A DNA stretch of 64,000 bases from Sipunculus nudus. Its lineage: Eukaryota > Annelida > Sipuncula > Golfingiida > Sipunculidae. Every line of letters starts with the position of its first letter. Position 1 is the first letter of the stretch. The notes beneath the pieces were generated by a model. It had not been told where the DNA came from. It made no database searches and was given only the letters and a program-made list of their open reading frames with translations. A program made the translations under genes and the position numbers. The stretch lies in NCBI GenBank assembly GCA_026874595.1, contig CM049318.1, positions 12,135,241 to 12,199,240 on the forward strand, in the 5' to 3' direction. Below are positions 1 through 11,858 of the stretch, one piece after another.

Positions 1-2330
1 CTCGCACAATGTTACAGAATCCTATCAATTTAAGACACATTATGGTGATCAAGATTATCTGAACACTGTAATGGAGCATTTTTTTCCTTAGGTTAAGTTA
101 CCCTAACCCTCTACAAAATTCATCAAATTTTTTTCAAAACTTTCTTAGTAAAGATGCATACAGACAAACCAAAAAACCACCATGAAACATAATAACTGCC
201 ACCTGATGGAAGTATCATTAAAGAATTCTTAAGTTATCATTATATACTTAAGTAAAACAATGAGCAATTGTTCTATGCTGACTCACTTCACAGGCAATAT
301 CTATGTACTTACCAGATAAAGAAACTCTTTGTAACCAACGGTAACATTCTCTGCGAGGCTGCGAGCATACAGTCAGTGCGAGACTGACAAGTCACGGAAT
401 CATTCTGATCACGAAGTTTGAGTAAGTGGAACCCGATTTGAGTAAACAGCAGGAGTCTGGTTGTTAAACATCCATACTAAAATATTTACTTCCTACAACG
501 TTTTTAAGTGCCCACCTCCCAGCAGACCCCAGAATTAAACATTCAACACAGCCAAGTAGCTGCAGTTTCAGTGGCTCGTTTGATCTGCTCAGATTTTGGC
601 ACCTTTAATTACCCTCTGGTGAATGCTAAACCTGCACAGTCTGTTCTCAGCGACAGGAGAGCATCGATCGGCTACGATGATCTGGGACTACTGCAAATTG
701 GGGCTCACTAATAGGTTGGCAGCAATTTATACAGCATGATTGTAGCACATTGGTTTGACGAAAGCAATGTTCATCATTAATTCACAGACTTGATGACTCG
801 CTGCAGGAGTAACTGCTATACATTCTGTAGGTTATTAAATATTAAAGCAGTTTTGAATAAAAACATGTATGACACCATCACGGGTGAACAAAAAACACAC
901 CTCAAGCAAAAGATTTGTTGATGAACTTCCCTGTTCTGATGAGGATCGCTTTCCTCTTCCCTGATTTTCCTGACATTTTTATAAAAAAACTTTGCCGGCC
1001 TCCAGGTCTTTGCTACATCACTACTGATTCTGATCAACATATCTTTATTGATTTTTATCAAAAATGCCAGCAGCTGATGGGGATATAGCCCTGGGTAAAC
1101 TACCAAAACCATAAATTACAATCTCCCGAGTGTTTCCTTTTCCCTCAAGTGCTGAAGTCACTTGGCCAGTGATCACAGGAACAGGGCCCCGGATGCCTAG
1201 CTGTTAACCAGTCCTCCCCCACCCCATTCTCTCACATGACTATACATTTTGAAACAATGGAACCAGCTTACAAAATATTTTACATACTTACATAATTGTG
1301 GGACTATGAGTTCAGACCAGGAACATTTGTTTGCAGACATGAAAATTGTGGAAATACTGCAGCAAGAACACAAGTCCAAACCAACCGAACCATGAGGTTA
1401 TAATCGAAACCAGTAGTTTTATCTAAACTACCAGTAATCTCTCATATATGAATCATATAATGACAGTAAAGTCCCAAATACCACTGAATGGTCCCTAATA
1501 TTCAGTCTTATAACATAATAAATAACTAAATACAACAAACTGTTTAAATCAAAACTAAAATTCAAAATAAAGTGTTGTTTTTAATGAAAGTTTTTGCTTC
1601 AGATAAGTTTACTATACTCATAAACTGATATTTAGTCAAGATATAAATTCTTGACAATAGTTTCTAATATGCATAACTTGGGCCTTTACTCTCAAATACT
1701 AACAACTGCTGATAGAGCAGTAATCATTCAAAGAATTTTGATTCTAAAATAACAGTTCACTGAAAACCCAGGTGTTAACAGGAGAAAAATAACGGAGTAT
1801 ACTTCAAACGTGACATCTAACTCCTGATTAGGTTTTGCTGTTATTTTTTGTAGGGCACCTTAGTAAAACTGTATACAAGTGGTTCACTTCACCTTATTGC
1901 TACTGTTTTTATATGCTTTATTAAGATGTGTTATAATTATACTGAGAGACATCAGGCAACTTATTAATTAAAAGAATTTATTCATTTTGAAACCTGTCAT
2001 CATTTTGTACAAACAGTATTTAGTCTAGTTATATCATATTTCCATACCCATGCAGTAGTGCTTGACTCAGAATTCCCTCTGAGCATGGAGGTCACATGGC
2101 TCCCTTGCTTTAATTATCTCAGGAAGAAAGGATGTACCGGTAATCATGAAACAAGACCTACAGGCCTAATGCGAACCTGTGCATTGGGAAATACACCAGG
2201 AATAATGCTTCAATGCTGGACCAATACTTTTCATGCTTATGAACAATGCAAATACTAAACATTTTGAATATGAAACAATTACACAAACATCACTGCTGAA
2301 ATTCTGGCATGGGTGCACACAACACTAAAA
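1..2330. other. Mostly unannotated AT-rich DNA
   Basis: I see no gene, RNA gene or recognised repeat family across most of this stretch. The part from about 300 to 720 is richer in GC and less repetitive than its surroundings. It contains a minus-strand splice-donor-like site (CTG followed by GTAAGTAC, exon side ending near 316). Short ORFs here show no family resemblance and look like chance. Confidence 0.5.
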
Positions 2331-2560
2331 AGATTGTAGCTGGCACCACCAGTCTTGTATACAACAAATCTATCAGAGATATATACATATGCCCAATTTC
2401 AGACTGATATATCAAACCCCTCCTGAGAAAAACGCAGGGACACACACTATGCAAAAGTCAATGTAGGTGGAGACACCTATCTTGTGAGCGAGAAAGCCAT
2501 CAAAGACACATAGACAGGTCAAAATATTAGGCCAATACATCAAACTTACCTTGAGTCTGA
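2330..2560. repeat. Degenerate P4-type core repeat
   Basis: This stretch has phrases found in the P4 core at 18.2-19.7 kb and 46-49 kb: a GGCACCACCAGTCTTG segment, an 'aatttcagac' segment and a second degraded GGTGGAGACACC palindrome about 130 bp further on. It lacks P4 ends, so it is an old fragment. A minus-strand donor-like AAG|GTAAGTTT lies at its right end (about 2550). Confidence 0.45.
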
Positions 2561-2589
2561 TGCATGGGGCTGAACAGGCTTAGTGAGAA

Positions 2590-3160
2590 AGGCTGTTGCC
2601 CTGAGTGAACTGTGACAAATTGCTTGCTCAGGCTACTGCACACAGTGAACTCATGACCTGCACCTTGCTAGACTGAGTGAACTTTTGACCTGTCCCTGGC
2701 TGCACAGAGTGAACTCTTGACCTGTTGCATAATCTGACACAGTTGGCAGTCTGTCAAAGCTATAAATAGAATGCAGCTACTGCACTGAGTAAACTCCTTA
2801 CCCACACCTGGCTGCACTGAGTGAACTCTTGACCTGTTGCCTAATCTGATACAGTTGGCAGTCTGTCGTGCTATAAATAGATCCAGACTGACTTCTAGCC
2901 TGTTGCCAAATCTGAAATAGTAGCCACACCATTGCATAAGCTCATGCAGGGGCCCTGCCTTGAGAGGCTTGACACCCATGAAGTGATCACATGGTGCCCA
3001 TGAGGTGTTCACGTCACCCATGAGGTGATCACATGCCTTGTGCTTGGCTGCACTGATTGAACTCTTGACCTATATCTGGCTGCACTGAATGAACTCTTGA
3101 TCTGTTGCCAAATCTGAAACAGTTGGCAGTTTCTCAACCTATTTAAAGATACGGATTCAA
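2590..3160. repeat. Imperfect tandem repeat, about 115-bp units
   Basis: The phrases 'ctgcactgagtgaactcttg', 'acctgttgccaaatctga' and 'acagttggcagtctgtc' recur in the same order at roughly 2700, 2820, 2890 and 3060. Spacing is irregular and units are partly deleted. Three copies of 'catgaggtgatcac'-like sequence lie at 2976-3032. The 117-aa minus-strand ORF across it is a by-product of the repetition and has no family resemblance. Confidence 0.6.
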
Positions 3161-3277
3161 TCTTGGCCTGTTGGTATATCTGTTAACACATACTGAAATC
3201 TTCGGCTAAAATTCTTTTATTATTCATATTCATAAACTTTTTATTAAAATATCTAGAATAATAAAAGATGACCAGTG

Positions 3278-5070
3278 ACCCCCATACAAAAAAAGGTCAA
3301 TGCAGGTGGCGCCATCAATACCTGAATTTCATACATGACTCATGTGACCAACACTGGCAAAAAATTTGGTGATGATAGCTCCAGCCGTTTCTGAGACTGT
3401 CATTTTAGTATACTTTTTTGGACAGATGACTAAGTTCAACTTCCTGTAACTCGGCCAAAATTCACCAAACTTTACCATTGGAACAAAATTGAGGGAGATG
3501 GAATAAAAGATTATTTCTGTGAAATATTGAACAATTTGGCCTGAGTGTTTTGGAGGAGAAGGTTTTTTTAAGAAAATGCAGAGTTTTTGAGATGGCTAAT
3601 TTTTTGCATTAAATTTCATTAGCTAGCTCCAATCATTTTCAAAATAATATAGGTTATCGTACAGAAGACAAATGCCGCCACACCATCGCATTAGCTCACA
3701 GGTTCCCTAAAAATTATTACAGATGCATATTGAATGGAAAATTGTAATACAGATACATCTCACTGATGGCAAAATCTTGAATTAATTCGACTATGGATAC
3801 CAATTATTTAAAATCCATGTACAGCCGTCTTTATATACCCATAGACAGCTGTATACCTGTGATTGTAAACACTGCCTGGCATGAGGAATATCTAAAAATC
3901 TTAAATCTACATTTTTTAAAAGCTTTTAAAAAACATTCTTGTCAATATTAACCATAGATAACCTGAAATCTAAATGTCTGGAGGCATGATGTAATAAATG
4001 CTGATAAACTGGTGCCAATCTAGATGTATCTGCTTCACATAGCTAACATATACGGTAAAATGACTCAATTCAATCTTTTTAATTCAGCCAAAATTAATTC
4101 TTTCGAACCATAAAAGACAATTATTTTAAGAATTTTTCAGGGGGTTATTAAAATATTAAACAAATTGGCCTCAGTAGCGTCAGTCAAAAAACGTTTTACA
4201 GGTTTATAACTCATATGGGAAAATACAGCAAAATGGCTAAGTTAAGCTTCCCATAACTCAGAAAAAATCACTGAACCAAAACCATTTGAACAAACTTGAA
4301 TTATCAACATCTAAGGATAATTAATGTGTGAGATTAAAGAATTTGGCCCAGTGGTTTTTGAGGAGAAGATCTTTGTAGCCACTGAGCTAAAATGGGCTGT
4401 TACAGCATATGACTAAATTCAGCTTCCCATAACTCAGCCAAAAGTCACTGAACTGAGACCATTTGAACAAACTTCAGAAAGCACTACCCTAGAATCATTT
4501 CTGTGCTATATTAAACTATTTGGCAATATGGTTTCAGAAAAGAAGTTTTTGTAGCCATCAGTATGATACAGGCACTGATGACCCCCATACAAAAAAGGCC
4601 AAAGTAGGTACCTAAATTTCAGATATTTCTCATGTAAACAACATTGGCATAAAATTTGGTGATGATAGCTCCAGCCATTTCTGAGATTGTAATTTTAGTA
4701 TGCTTTTTTGGACAGATAACTAAGTTCAACTTCCTGTAACTTGGCCAAAAATCATCGAACTTAAAACAATCGAACAAACTTGAGAAAGATTGTTCCAGGG
4801 ATCATTTCTGTGAAATATTGGATAATTTGGCTGAACATTTTCGGAGAAGAAGATTTTTAAAGCTTTTATAGCTTTTTCCCTATAAAATCTAAGAAAATGC
4901 AGTTAGCCAAAAAATAAGCAAAATCCGATATAGTTTTTTAGATGACTAATTTTTTGCATAAAATTTCGTGATGCTACCTCTTGCCGTTTTCAAGATAGTG
5001 TGGGTTAACGTACGGAGACGGGCGACGCCACACCATCCCATAAGCTCACAGGTTCGCTAAAAATAGGGAC
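3278..5070 (+). repeat. Dispersed/tandem repeat with duplicated 450-bp units
   Basis: Two long units (about 3278-3715 and 4570-5068) share the order: 'gacccccatacaaaaaa', 'ggtgatgatagctccagcc', 'ttttttggacaga', 'taagttcaacttcctgtaac', and a terminal module 'cacaccat..cat.agctcaca' then 'ggttcgctaaaaat'. Diverged partial units fill 4060-4570 ('ttcccataactcagccaaaa'). The terminal module recurs alone near 14895-14932. Family affiliation is unknown; the conserved end suggests a mobile or formerly mobile element. Confidence 0.6.
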
Positions 5071-5749
5071 TCCAAAAAAAAATTTACTCAATGACTGGAG
5101 GGAAACTTGATGAACTGACATCACCAATGTACTACGTTTGTCTTCTTACTCAGCGACCCTCATTAGTGCTGCTTACCTGTGGCCTTTACCTGAGTGGTTT
5201 TCATTAGGGACTATTAATAAAGTACTTTTCAATATTGCTGTGAGGCAAACAAAGCAAGTTTAATTATAAGTGTATTTACAGACCTTAAAGTTAATGATCA
5301 TCTGAACCATTGAGTGATAGAGCCGTGAAGCTAACAGACAGAATACAAAGCTAATATGAGCATTAATTGTCTCATTACAGATTCTTTTATAATGATAATT
5401 AACTTAATCCCTGTCACACCGTTACTCTTCCATCAGGTTAAGATTACAGTTCTTATGAATCCCCTGGGCAAAAGAGTTTATGCTAAAAGCACATAATGTG
5501 AAGTAGAATTAGCGTTTCTGTTTGAAGTTAAGGCATGACCCATCAAAATCATGTTTATGCTAATAGGATTCCACCTCACCAACATGAGTCATCATCATGT
5601 TTCTAATAATAGAATACTATTTGAACCAGAAACACCCGAAAATAAGGTCCAAAAAGATTATAAAATCTTTACATAATTTGACGTGAACTTGAGTCATTAC
5701 AGGAATAATAAATCCATAATTTTCACTGCCAGCCTGATTAAAATAAAAA
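5070..5749. other. No recognisable feature
   Basis: AT-rich sequence without a credible ORF, RNA gene or repeat that I can connect to the rest of the window. Confidence 0.4.
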
Positions 5750-7440
5750 CTAGATGACCTGAGGTCACGCGCTTGCCGGAAATGACGTAAAGTTAGTCAG
5801 ATGAACGAGCAATGTCAAAGTGAAAGAAAATAATCCCTAGTTTGTAAAGATAGGATCAATATTAACAAAATTCTGAAGAAAAAAAAGTTGATATGTTTTG
5901 ATCAGCGTGACCTTGACCTTTGACTTATTTGAATAATAAACATAGGCCTTCCAGATGTCCTAAGAAATATGACAAGTGTAAGTTACAAAGCGTTTCCCAC
6001 AAAACTGTGGCCAGTAGAATGGCATATGTGAGACGCAAGAACCAGGAAGCAGGCGAAATTAAGGGCAACTGAAAAACAGACAAACATACTGACTAAAGAT
6101 TGAGAACAAATGACTAAATCATGTTATGGAGAAACCTCAGAGGAAGATAATAAGCTATAGTTTATGTAAATGAGGTTTATAGTTTTGAAGATATGGCCAA
6201 AAAATGATATGTTGTCCAAGTTTGAGTGCATCGCCCCCTAGCGGCCAATGCTGGAAAATGAAAAATCGCTTTCGAGATATTAGTGTAAGACATAAGATGA
6301 AAAAGTTTTAAAAGGATTCTTTCAAAACTGTGGCCTGTAGAGTGTTATATGTGAGACGCAAGAACGGGCAAGCAAGCGAATTTGAGGACAACTGAGAAAC
6401 AGACGGACACACAGACAAAGTGACTCAAGATTGAGACCAAATGAATAAACCAGGTTTTTGGAAAGACCCAGAGGAAGAAAATAAGCTATAGTTTATGTAA
6501 ATGATGTTTATAGTTTTGGAGATATGGCCAAAAAATGATATGTTGTGCAAGTTTGAGTGCACCGCCCCCTAGCGGCCAATTCTGAAAAATGAAAAATCTG
6601 TTTCGAGATATTAGTGTGAGACATAAGATGTAATAGTTTTAAAAAGATTCTTTCAAAACTGTGTCCTGTAGAAGGCTATATGTGAGACGCAAGAACCGGC
6701 AAGCAAGCGGATTTGAGGACAACTAAGAAACAGACGGACACACAGACAAAGTGACACAAGATTGAGACCAGATGACTAAACGAGTTCATGAAGAAGACTT
6801 AGATGAAAAAAATAAACTATAGTTTTTGTAATTGAGGCTTATAATTTTGGAGATATTGCCAAAACATGATATGTTGGAGAGGTTTGCACCCAGCGCCCCC
6901 TAGCGGCCGAATTAAAAAAATGAAAAATTGATTTCGAGATAATAGTGTAGGACTTAAGATATGCCAGTTTCAAAAAGATGCCTGCAAAACTGTGGCCTCC
7001 AGGGCAAGATTACTGAAATCTCGAATTATCTCGTTTGACGAGATATTATACGAGATATTGCGAGACTCTTAATAGAATCTTGTAGTACTAGGTGAATGCT
7101 ACCTGAAGCAAAAAAAAAGACCTCTGTAGCTTTAAAATTGACAAATTTAGAAAAATATCAGCACTTTTCCCCAAAAATGCGTTACCATGGTTACCGCAAA
7201 TTGAGTCAGCTACACACCAGAAAACAGGCCTTGGAATGACGATTAAAATGAGCTACTGTTGAAGTAGATACGACCAATATTAACACAGATATGAACAAAA
7301 AACCGTTTTGTATACTTTTGATGACCTTGACCTTGACCTTGGACCTATGTCGCCCAATAACAATAGGCCTCGAGGACTTTTGATTATCTACCAGCTGTAT
7401 AAGTTTGAAAGCAATTGCTGGAAAATTGTGGCCTGTAGAG

Positions 7441-7445
7441 AGTAC

Positions 7446-7488
<43 letters not shown>

Positions 7489-7500
7489 AACAGACATCCG
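7441..7500. repeat. (ACAG)n / (ACAA) microsatellite inside P2
   Basis: A run of ACAG tetramers grades into ACAAACAG units. It sits directly upstream of the tandem 3' hairpins, where bivalve pearl-like and DINE-like elements carry a GTCY-type microsatellite (the complement of RGAC). It gives rise to the SVCLSVCL-type ORFs on both strands, which are not genes. Confidence 0.85.
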
Positions 7501-7750
7501 CGACTGACCAACCTGCTTGCAGAAATCGAAGATTTCCGGCAAGCAACAAACAAACAGACAAACAGACATCCGCGACTGACCAACCTGCTTGCAGAAATCG
7601 AAGATTTCCGGCAAGCAACAAACAAACAGACAAACAGACATCCGCGACTGACCAACCTGCTTGCAGAAATTGAAGATTTCCGGCAAGCAACAAACAGACA
7701 TTTGCGACTGGCCAACCTGCCTGCAGAAATCGAAGATTTCCGGCGAGCAA
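7486..7750 (+). repeat. Four tandem copies of the P2 3'-terminal hairpin unit
   Basis: Units of about 72 bp (the last 60 bp) each contain GCTTGCAGAAATC, loop GAA, then GATTTCCGGCAAGC, at 7514-7543, 7587-7616, 7659-7688 and 7719-7748. Each can form a stem of about 12-13 bp with one bulge or mismatch. Units are joined by 'aacaaacagaca' linkers. Multiplied 3' ends are a known outcome for rolling-circle elements; here it is inferred from structure. Confidence 0.8.
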
Positions 7751-8180
7751 TTAAAAAAAAAAAAAAAACCGTTCGGGTCCTTTCCTGAAGGACACAGCGA
7801 CTGAAACTTTGGACAGCAATCACCTGCATGCGCACAGATGTGCAGGCACGCGTTTTAGGTCTGACCAGGTCTGACCAGGTCTGAGGGCACGCTGGAATGG
7901 TGACATTCCTATGGCACTGAGAAAATGGTCAGCCGGTCCGGTATATTTATTCACAAGTTTTTACCAGGAAATGGCCGTGGTCCCCGCTACGCCAATTAAT
8001 TCATCCCGTAGGCTGCAGGCCTGAATTGGCATTTGGCCCGATGGACCCTACACAAAACGAGCACACTGCGCTGATTGTCGCTCATATCTACACGTGTCTT
8101 TGTCTTACTAAAACGCGTGTCATCGTGCATTCCTGCATGCCTCTGTGCATTCATGTTTCCCTCCGTTTATAAAGTTTATA
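7751..8180. other. Hairpin-rich spacer between P2 copies
   Basis: An A-run follows the last P2 hairpin. Then come GTCCTT/AAGGAC arms with a 5-nt loop (about 7777-7793), CCTGCA/TGCAGG arms around a GCGCACAGA centre (about 7822-7846), and three GACCAGGTCT-like direct repeats near 7860-7885. It is GC-richer than the flanks and shows no ORF of note. It may be a piece of another element trapped between tandem P2 copies. Confidence 0.4.
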
Positions 8181-9244
8181 TGGACATACTGACAAAGTGA
8201 CACAAGACCGAGACCAGATGACTTAACCAGGTTATGGGGAAGACTCAGAGGAAGAACATAAGCTATAGTTTATGTAATTGAGTCTTTGGGTTTTAGAGAT
8301 ATGGCCAATATAATGATATGTGAGTGAGGGTCATGTGCAACGCCCCCTAGCGGCCAATTCTGGAAAATGAAAAATCGCTTTCGAGATATTAGTGTAAGAC
8401 ATAAGATGTAATAGTTTTAAAAATATTCTTTCAAAACTGTGTCCTGTAGAATGCTATATGTGAGACGAAAGAACCGGCAAGCAAGCTGATTTGAGGACAA
8501 CTGAGAAACAGACGGACACACAGACAAAGTGACACAAGATTGAGACCAGATGACTAAACGAGTTCATGAAGAAGACTTAGAGGAAAAAAATACAATATAG
8601 TTTTTGTAATTGAGGCTTATAATTTTGGAGATATTGCCAAAACATGATATGTTGGAGAGGTTTGCACCCAGCGCCCCCTAGCGGCCAAATTAAAAAAATG
8701 AAAAATTGATTTCGAGATAATAGTGTAGGACTTAAGATATGCCAGTTTCAAAAAGATTCCTGCAAAACTGTGGCCTCCAGGGCAAGATTACTGAAATCTC
8801 GAAATATCTCGTTTGACGAGATATTATACGAGATATTGCGAGACTCTTAATAGAATCTTGTAGTACTAGGTGAATGCTACCTGAAGCAAAACACTAGACC
8901 TCTGTAGCTTTAAAACTGACAAATTTAGAAAAATATCAGCACTTTTCCCCAAAAATGCGTTACCATGGTTACCGCAAATTGAGTCAGCTACACACCAGAA
9001 GACAGGCCTTGGAATGACGATTAAAATGAGCTACTGTTGAAGTAGATACGATCAATACTAACACAGATATGAACAAAAAACCGTTTTGTATACTTTTGAT
9101 GACCTTGACCTTGACATTTGACCTATAATGCCCAAAAAAAATAGGCCTCCAGGACTTTTGCTTGTCTACCAGCTGTATAAGTTTGAAAGCAATTGCTGGA
9201 AAATTGTGGCCTGTAGAGAGTACACAGACAGACAGACAAACAAA
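8181..9244 (+). mobile_element. P2 family element, copy 2 (both ends missing)
   Basis: It matches the interior of copies 1 and 3: two core units with CGCCCCCTAGCGG at about 8341 and 8673 (spacing 332), the ATATCTCG/CGAGATAT module near 8800, TGACCTTGA motifs at 9100-9114, and the start of an ACAG microsatellite. It lacks the head and the 3' hairpin. It runs straight into the head of copy 3 at 9245, inside the microsatellite. Confidence 0.6.
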
Positions 9245-11150
9245 CTAGATGACCTGAGGTCACGCGCTTGCCGGAAATGATGTAAAGTTAGTCAGATGAA
9301 CGAGCAGTGTCAAAGTGAAAGAAAATAATCCATAGTTTGTGAAGAAAGAACCAATATTAACAAAGTTCTAAAGAAAATAAGATTTTGATATATTTTGATC
9401 ACCTTGACCTTGACCTTTGACTTATTTGAATAATAAACATAGGACTTACAGATATCATCACGATATATGACAAGTGTAATTTACAAAACGATTCCTGCAA
9501 AACTGTGGCCAGTAGAATGCTACATGTGAGACGCAAGAACCAGGAAGCAGGCGAAATTGAGGACAACTGACAAACAGACAAACATACTGACAAACTGACC
9601 CAAGATTGAGAACAGATGACTTAATCATGTTATGAAGAAACCTCAGAGGAAGACAATAAGCTATAGTTTATGTAAATGAGGTTAATAGTTTTGGAGATAT
9701 GGCCAAAAAATGATATGTTGTGCAAGTTTGAGTGCACCGCCCCCTAGCGGCCAATTCTGGAAAATAAAAAATTGGTTTCGAGATATTAGTGTAAGACATA
9801 AGATGTAACAGTTTTAAAAGGATTCTTTCAAAACTGTGGCCTGTAGAATGCTTTATGTGAGACGCAAGAACCGGCAAGCGAGCATATTTGAGGACAACTG
9901 AGAAACAGACGGACACACAGACAAAGTGACTCAAGATTGAGACCAAATGAAAACACCAGGTTTTTGGAAAGACCCAGAGGAAGAAAATAAGCTAAAGTTT
10001 ATGTAAATGAGGTTTATAGTTTTGGAGATATGGCCAAAAAATTATATGTTGTGCAAGTTTGAGTGCACCGCCCCCTAGCGGCCAATTCTGGAAAATGAAA
10101 AATCCGTTTCGAGATATTATTGTAAGACATAAGATGTAATAGTTTTAAAAGGATTCTTTCAAAACTGTGACCTGTAGAATGCTATATGTGAGACGCCAGA
10201 ACCGGTAAGCAGGCGAATTTGATGAAAATTGAGAAACAGACGGACACACTGACAAAGTGACTCAAGATTGAGTCAAAATGACTCCACCAGGATTTAGAAA
10301 TGACTCAGACGAAGAAAATAAGCTATAGTTTATGTAATTGAGGCTCACAGTTTTGGAGATATGGCCAAAACATGATATGTTGGGGAGGTTTGCATACAGC
10401 GCCACCTAGCGGCTGCATTCAAAAACTGGAAAAAAGGTTTGGAGATAATAGTGTAGGACTTACGATATGTCAGTTTCAAAAAGATTCCTGCAAAACTGTG
10501 ACCTCCAGGGCAAGATTACTGAAATCTCGAAATATCTCGTTTGACGAGATATTATACGAGATATCGCGAGACTTTAACAAAATCTTGCAGTACTTGTTAA
10601 ATGCTACCTGATGCAAAAAACTAGACCTCTCTAGCTGTAAAACTGCCAAAGTTAGAAAAATAAGGCCCCTTATTTTCGAATATCATGACTTTTTCCCAAA
10701 AATTCGTAACCATGGTTACGGCAAATTTGAGTCAGCTACACACCAGATGACTGGCCTTGGAATGACGTTTAAAATGAGCTATGTTTGAAGAAGATACGAC
10801 TAATAGTGACAAAGATATGAAGAAAAAACCGTTTTGAGAAGTTTTGATGACCTTGACCTTGACCTTTGACCTGTATTGCCCAAAAACAATAGGCCCCGAG
10901 GACTTTTGCTTGTCTACCAGCTGTATAAGTTTAAAGACAATTGCTGCAAAATTGTGGCCTGTAGAGAGTACACAGACAGACAGACAAACAGACAAACAAA
11001 CAGACATCCGCGACTGACCAACCTGCTTGCCGAAATCGAAGATTTCCGGCAAGCAACAAACAAACAGATCAAAGATTTCCGGCAAGCAACAAACAGACAT
11101 CCGCGACTGACCAACCTGCTTGCAGAAATTGAAGATTTCCGGCAAGCAAT
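9245..11150 (+). mobile_element. P2 family element, copy 3
   Basis: The head at 9245 is nearly identical to that of copy 1. Core units are marked at about 9738, 10069 and 10400 (spacing 331 each). The palindrome module lies near 10530-10565 and nuclear-receptor-like motifs at 10848-10872. A short ACAG tract and two full 3' hairpin units plus one partial (10983-11150) end it. The hairpin near 11026-11055 has the best stem: GCTTGCCGAAATC, GAA, GATTTCCGGCAAGC with a single bulged C. Confidence 0.65.
10848..10872 (-). promoter_or_regulatory. Nuclear-receptor-like motif cluster inside P2
   Basis: On the minus strand, TCAAGGTCA occurs twice with overlap (10848-10862) next to AGGTCAAAGGTCA (10860-10872). 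The first is the textbook extended half-site bound by monomeric receptors such as ERR/SF-1. The second is an exact DR1. Equivalent or slightly decayed clusters lie at 5908-5926, 7322-7336, 9100-9114 and 9402-9423. The sequence match is direct; function is not shown. Confidence 0.45.
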
Positions 11151-11858
11151 AAAATGAGTTAATAAAAAGACTTTTAAGTAAATAGTTTTTAATTCAATAA
11201 TCAGCAGAATATTATTATGGATACCTAAAAAGGGACTTAGGCAACTTACAAGGGTACTAAAAACAGACAAAAGTGAGTGAACGTCTGTCATCCTAAAATA
11301 ACAGGGAATAATTTTACTAATTTGGTCTGCTTTCCTTTCTAATCATTAAATTTCAAGGGACAGCCCTTTGTCAGCTTAAAGCCTCCTTCCCCTCAGCTTG
11401 CCATGTGATTAAAGCTGTAAAAAGACAAAAGTAACTATAGATAAAATTCTATGTAAATGACAGGTATAATACTATATCATGAAGATCTTTAATCAAGTGT
11501 AAGACCAAATTGACATTCAGTGCTGCCACTCTTGGATTTTATAGAAATGAAAATCTTACAAGATATATGATACAAGGGACCTGTGGGTCACGTCACTCAG
11601 CTACGAATATTTGTATAGAATCCTAATGGTCATGTTGACTGTGCACTTTTAAGGACTACATGAAAGATGCAGGAGCCACTCATGATCACAATCATGTTTT
11701 TGTAAAAGTTTCAGCATTTCAACAAACTGACTGTAATATGCATGTAAATATAACTTAATATATCCACTGGGGACATACATAACCCTACAAATTATAGAAT
11801 TATGGACATGAGCTGAAGCATAATAATACACATTTAATTTATAAACTGAATTTGAACG
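11150..11858. other. Little recognisable; one P1-like head fragment
   Basis: An 'acaagggacctgtgggtcac' segment near 11570 followed by 'ctcagct' resembles a degraded P1 head. The rest is AT-rich with no credible ORF. Confidence 0.35.

Larger units (their letters stand above)
5750..7750 (+). mobile_element. P2 family element, copy 1 (Helentron/DINE-like plan)
   Basis: The head at 5750 reads CTAGATGACCTGAGGTCACG and is followed by CTTGCCGGAAAT. The same 12 bases return inverted inside the 3' hairpins. Between them are three core units marked by CGCCCCCTAGCGG at about 6232, 6562 and 6892 (spacing about 330 bp), a palindrome-rich module (ATATCTCG/CGAGATAT) near 7020-7060, nuclear-receptor-like motifs at 7322-7336, an ACAG microsatellite at 7441-7500, and four tandem terminal hairpin units. 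No transposase or helicase ORF is present, so the copy is non-autonomous. Assignment to Helentron/HINE elements rests on architecture, not homology. Confidence 0.6.

Noticed and set aside
2540-2600. Exon ending at AAG|GTAAGTTT on the minus strand
   Set aside because: It lies at a repeat boundary, the exon would be about 30 nt, and several acceptors are equally poor; chance is sufficient.
7206-7835. 209-aa minus-strand ORF and overlapping ORFs with SVCLSVCL repeats
   Set aside because: They are translations of the ACAG microsatellite and tandem hairpin units of P2. All frames stay open because the period lacks stops.
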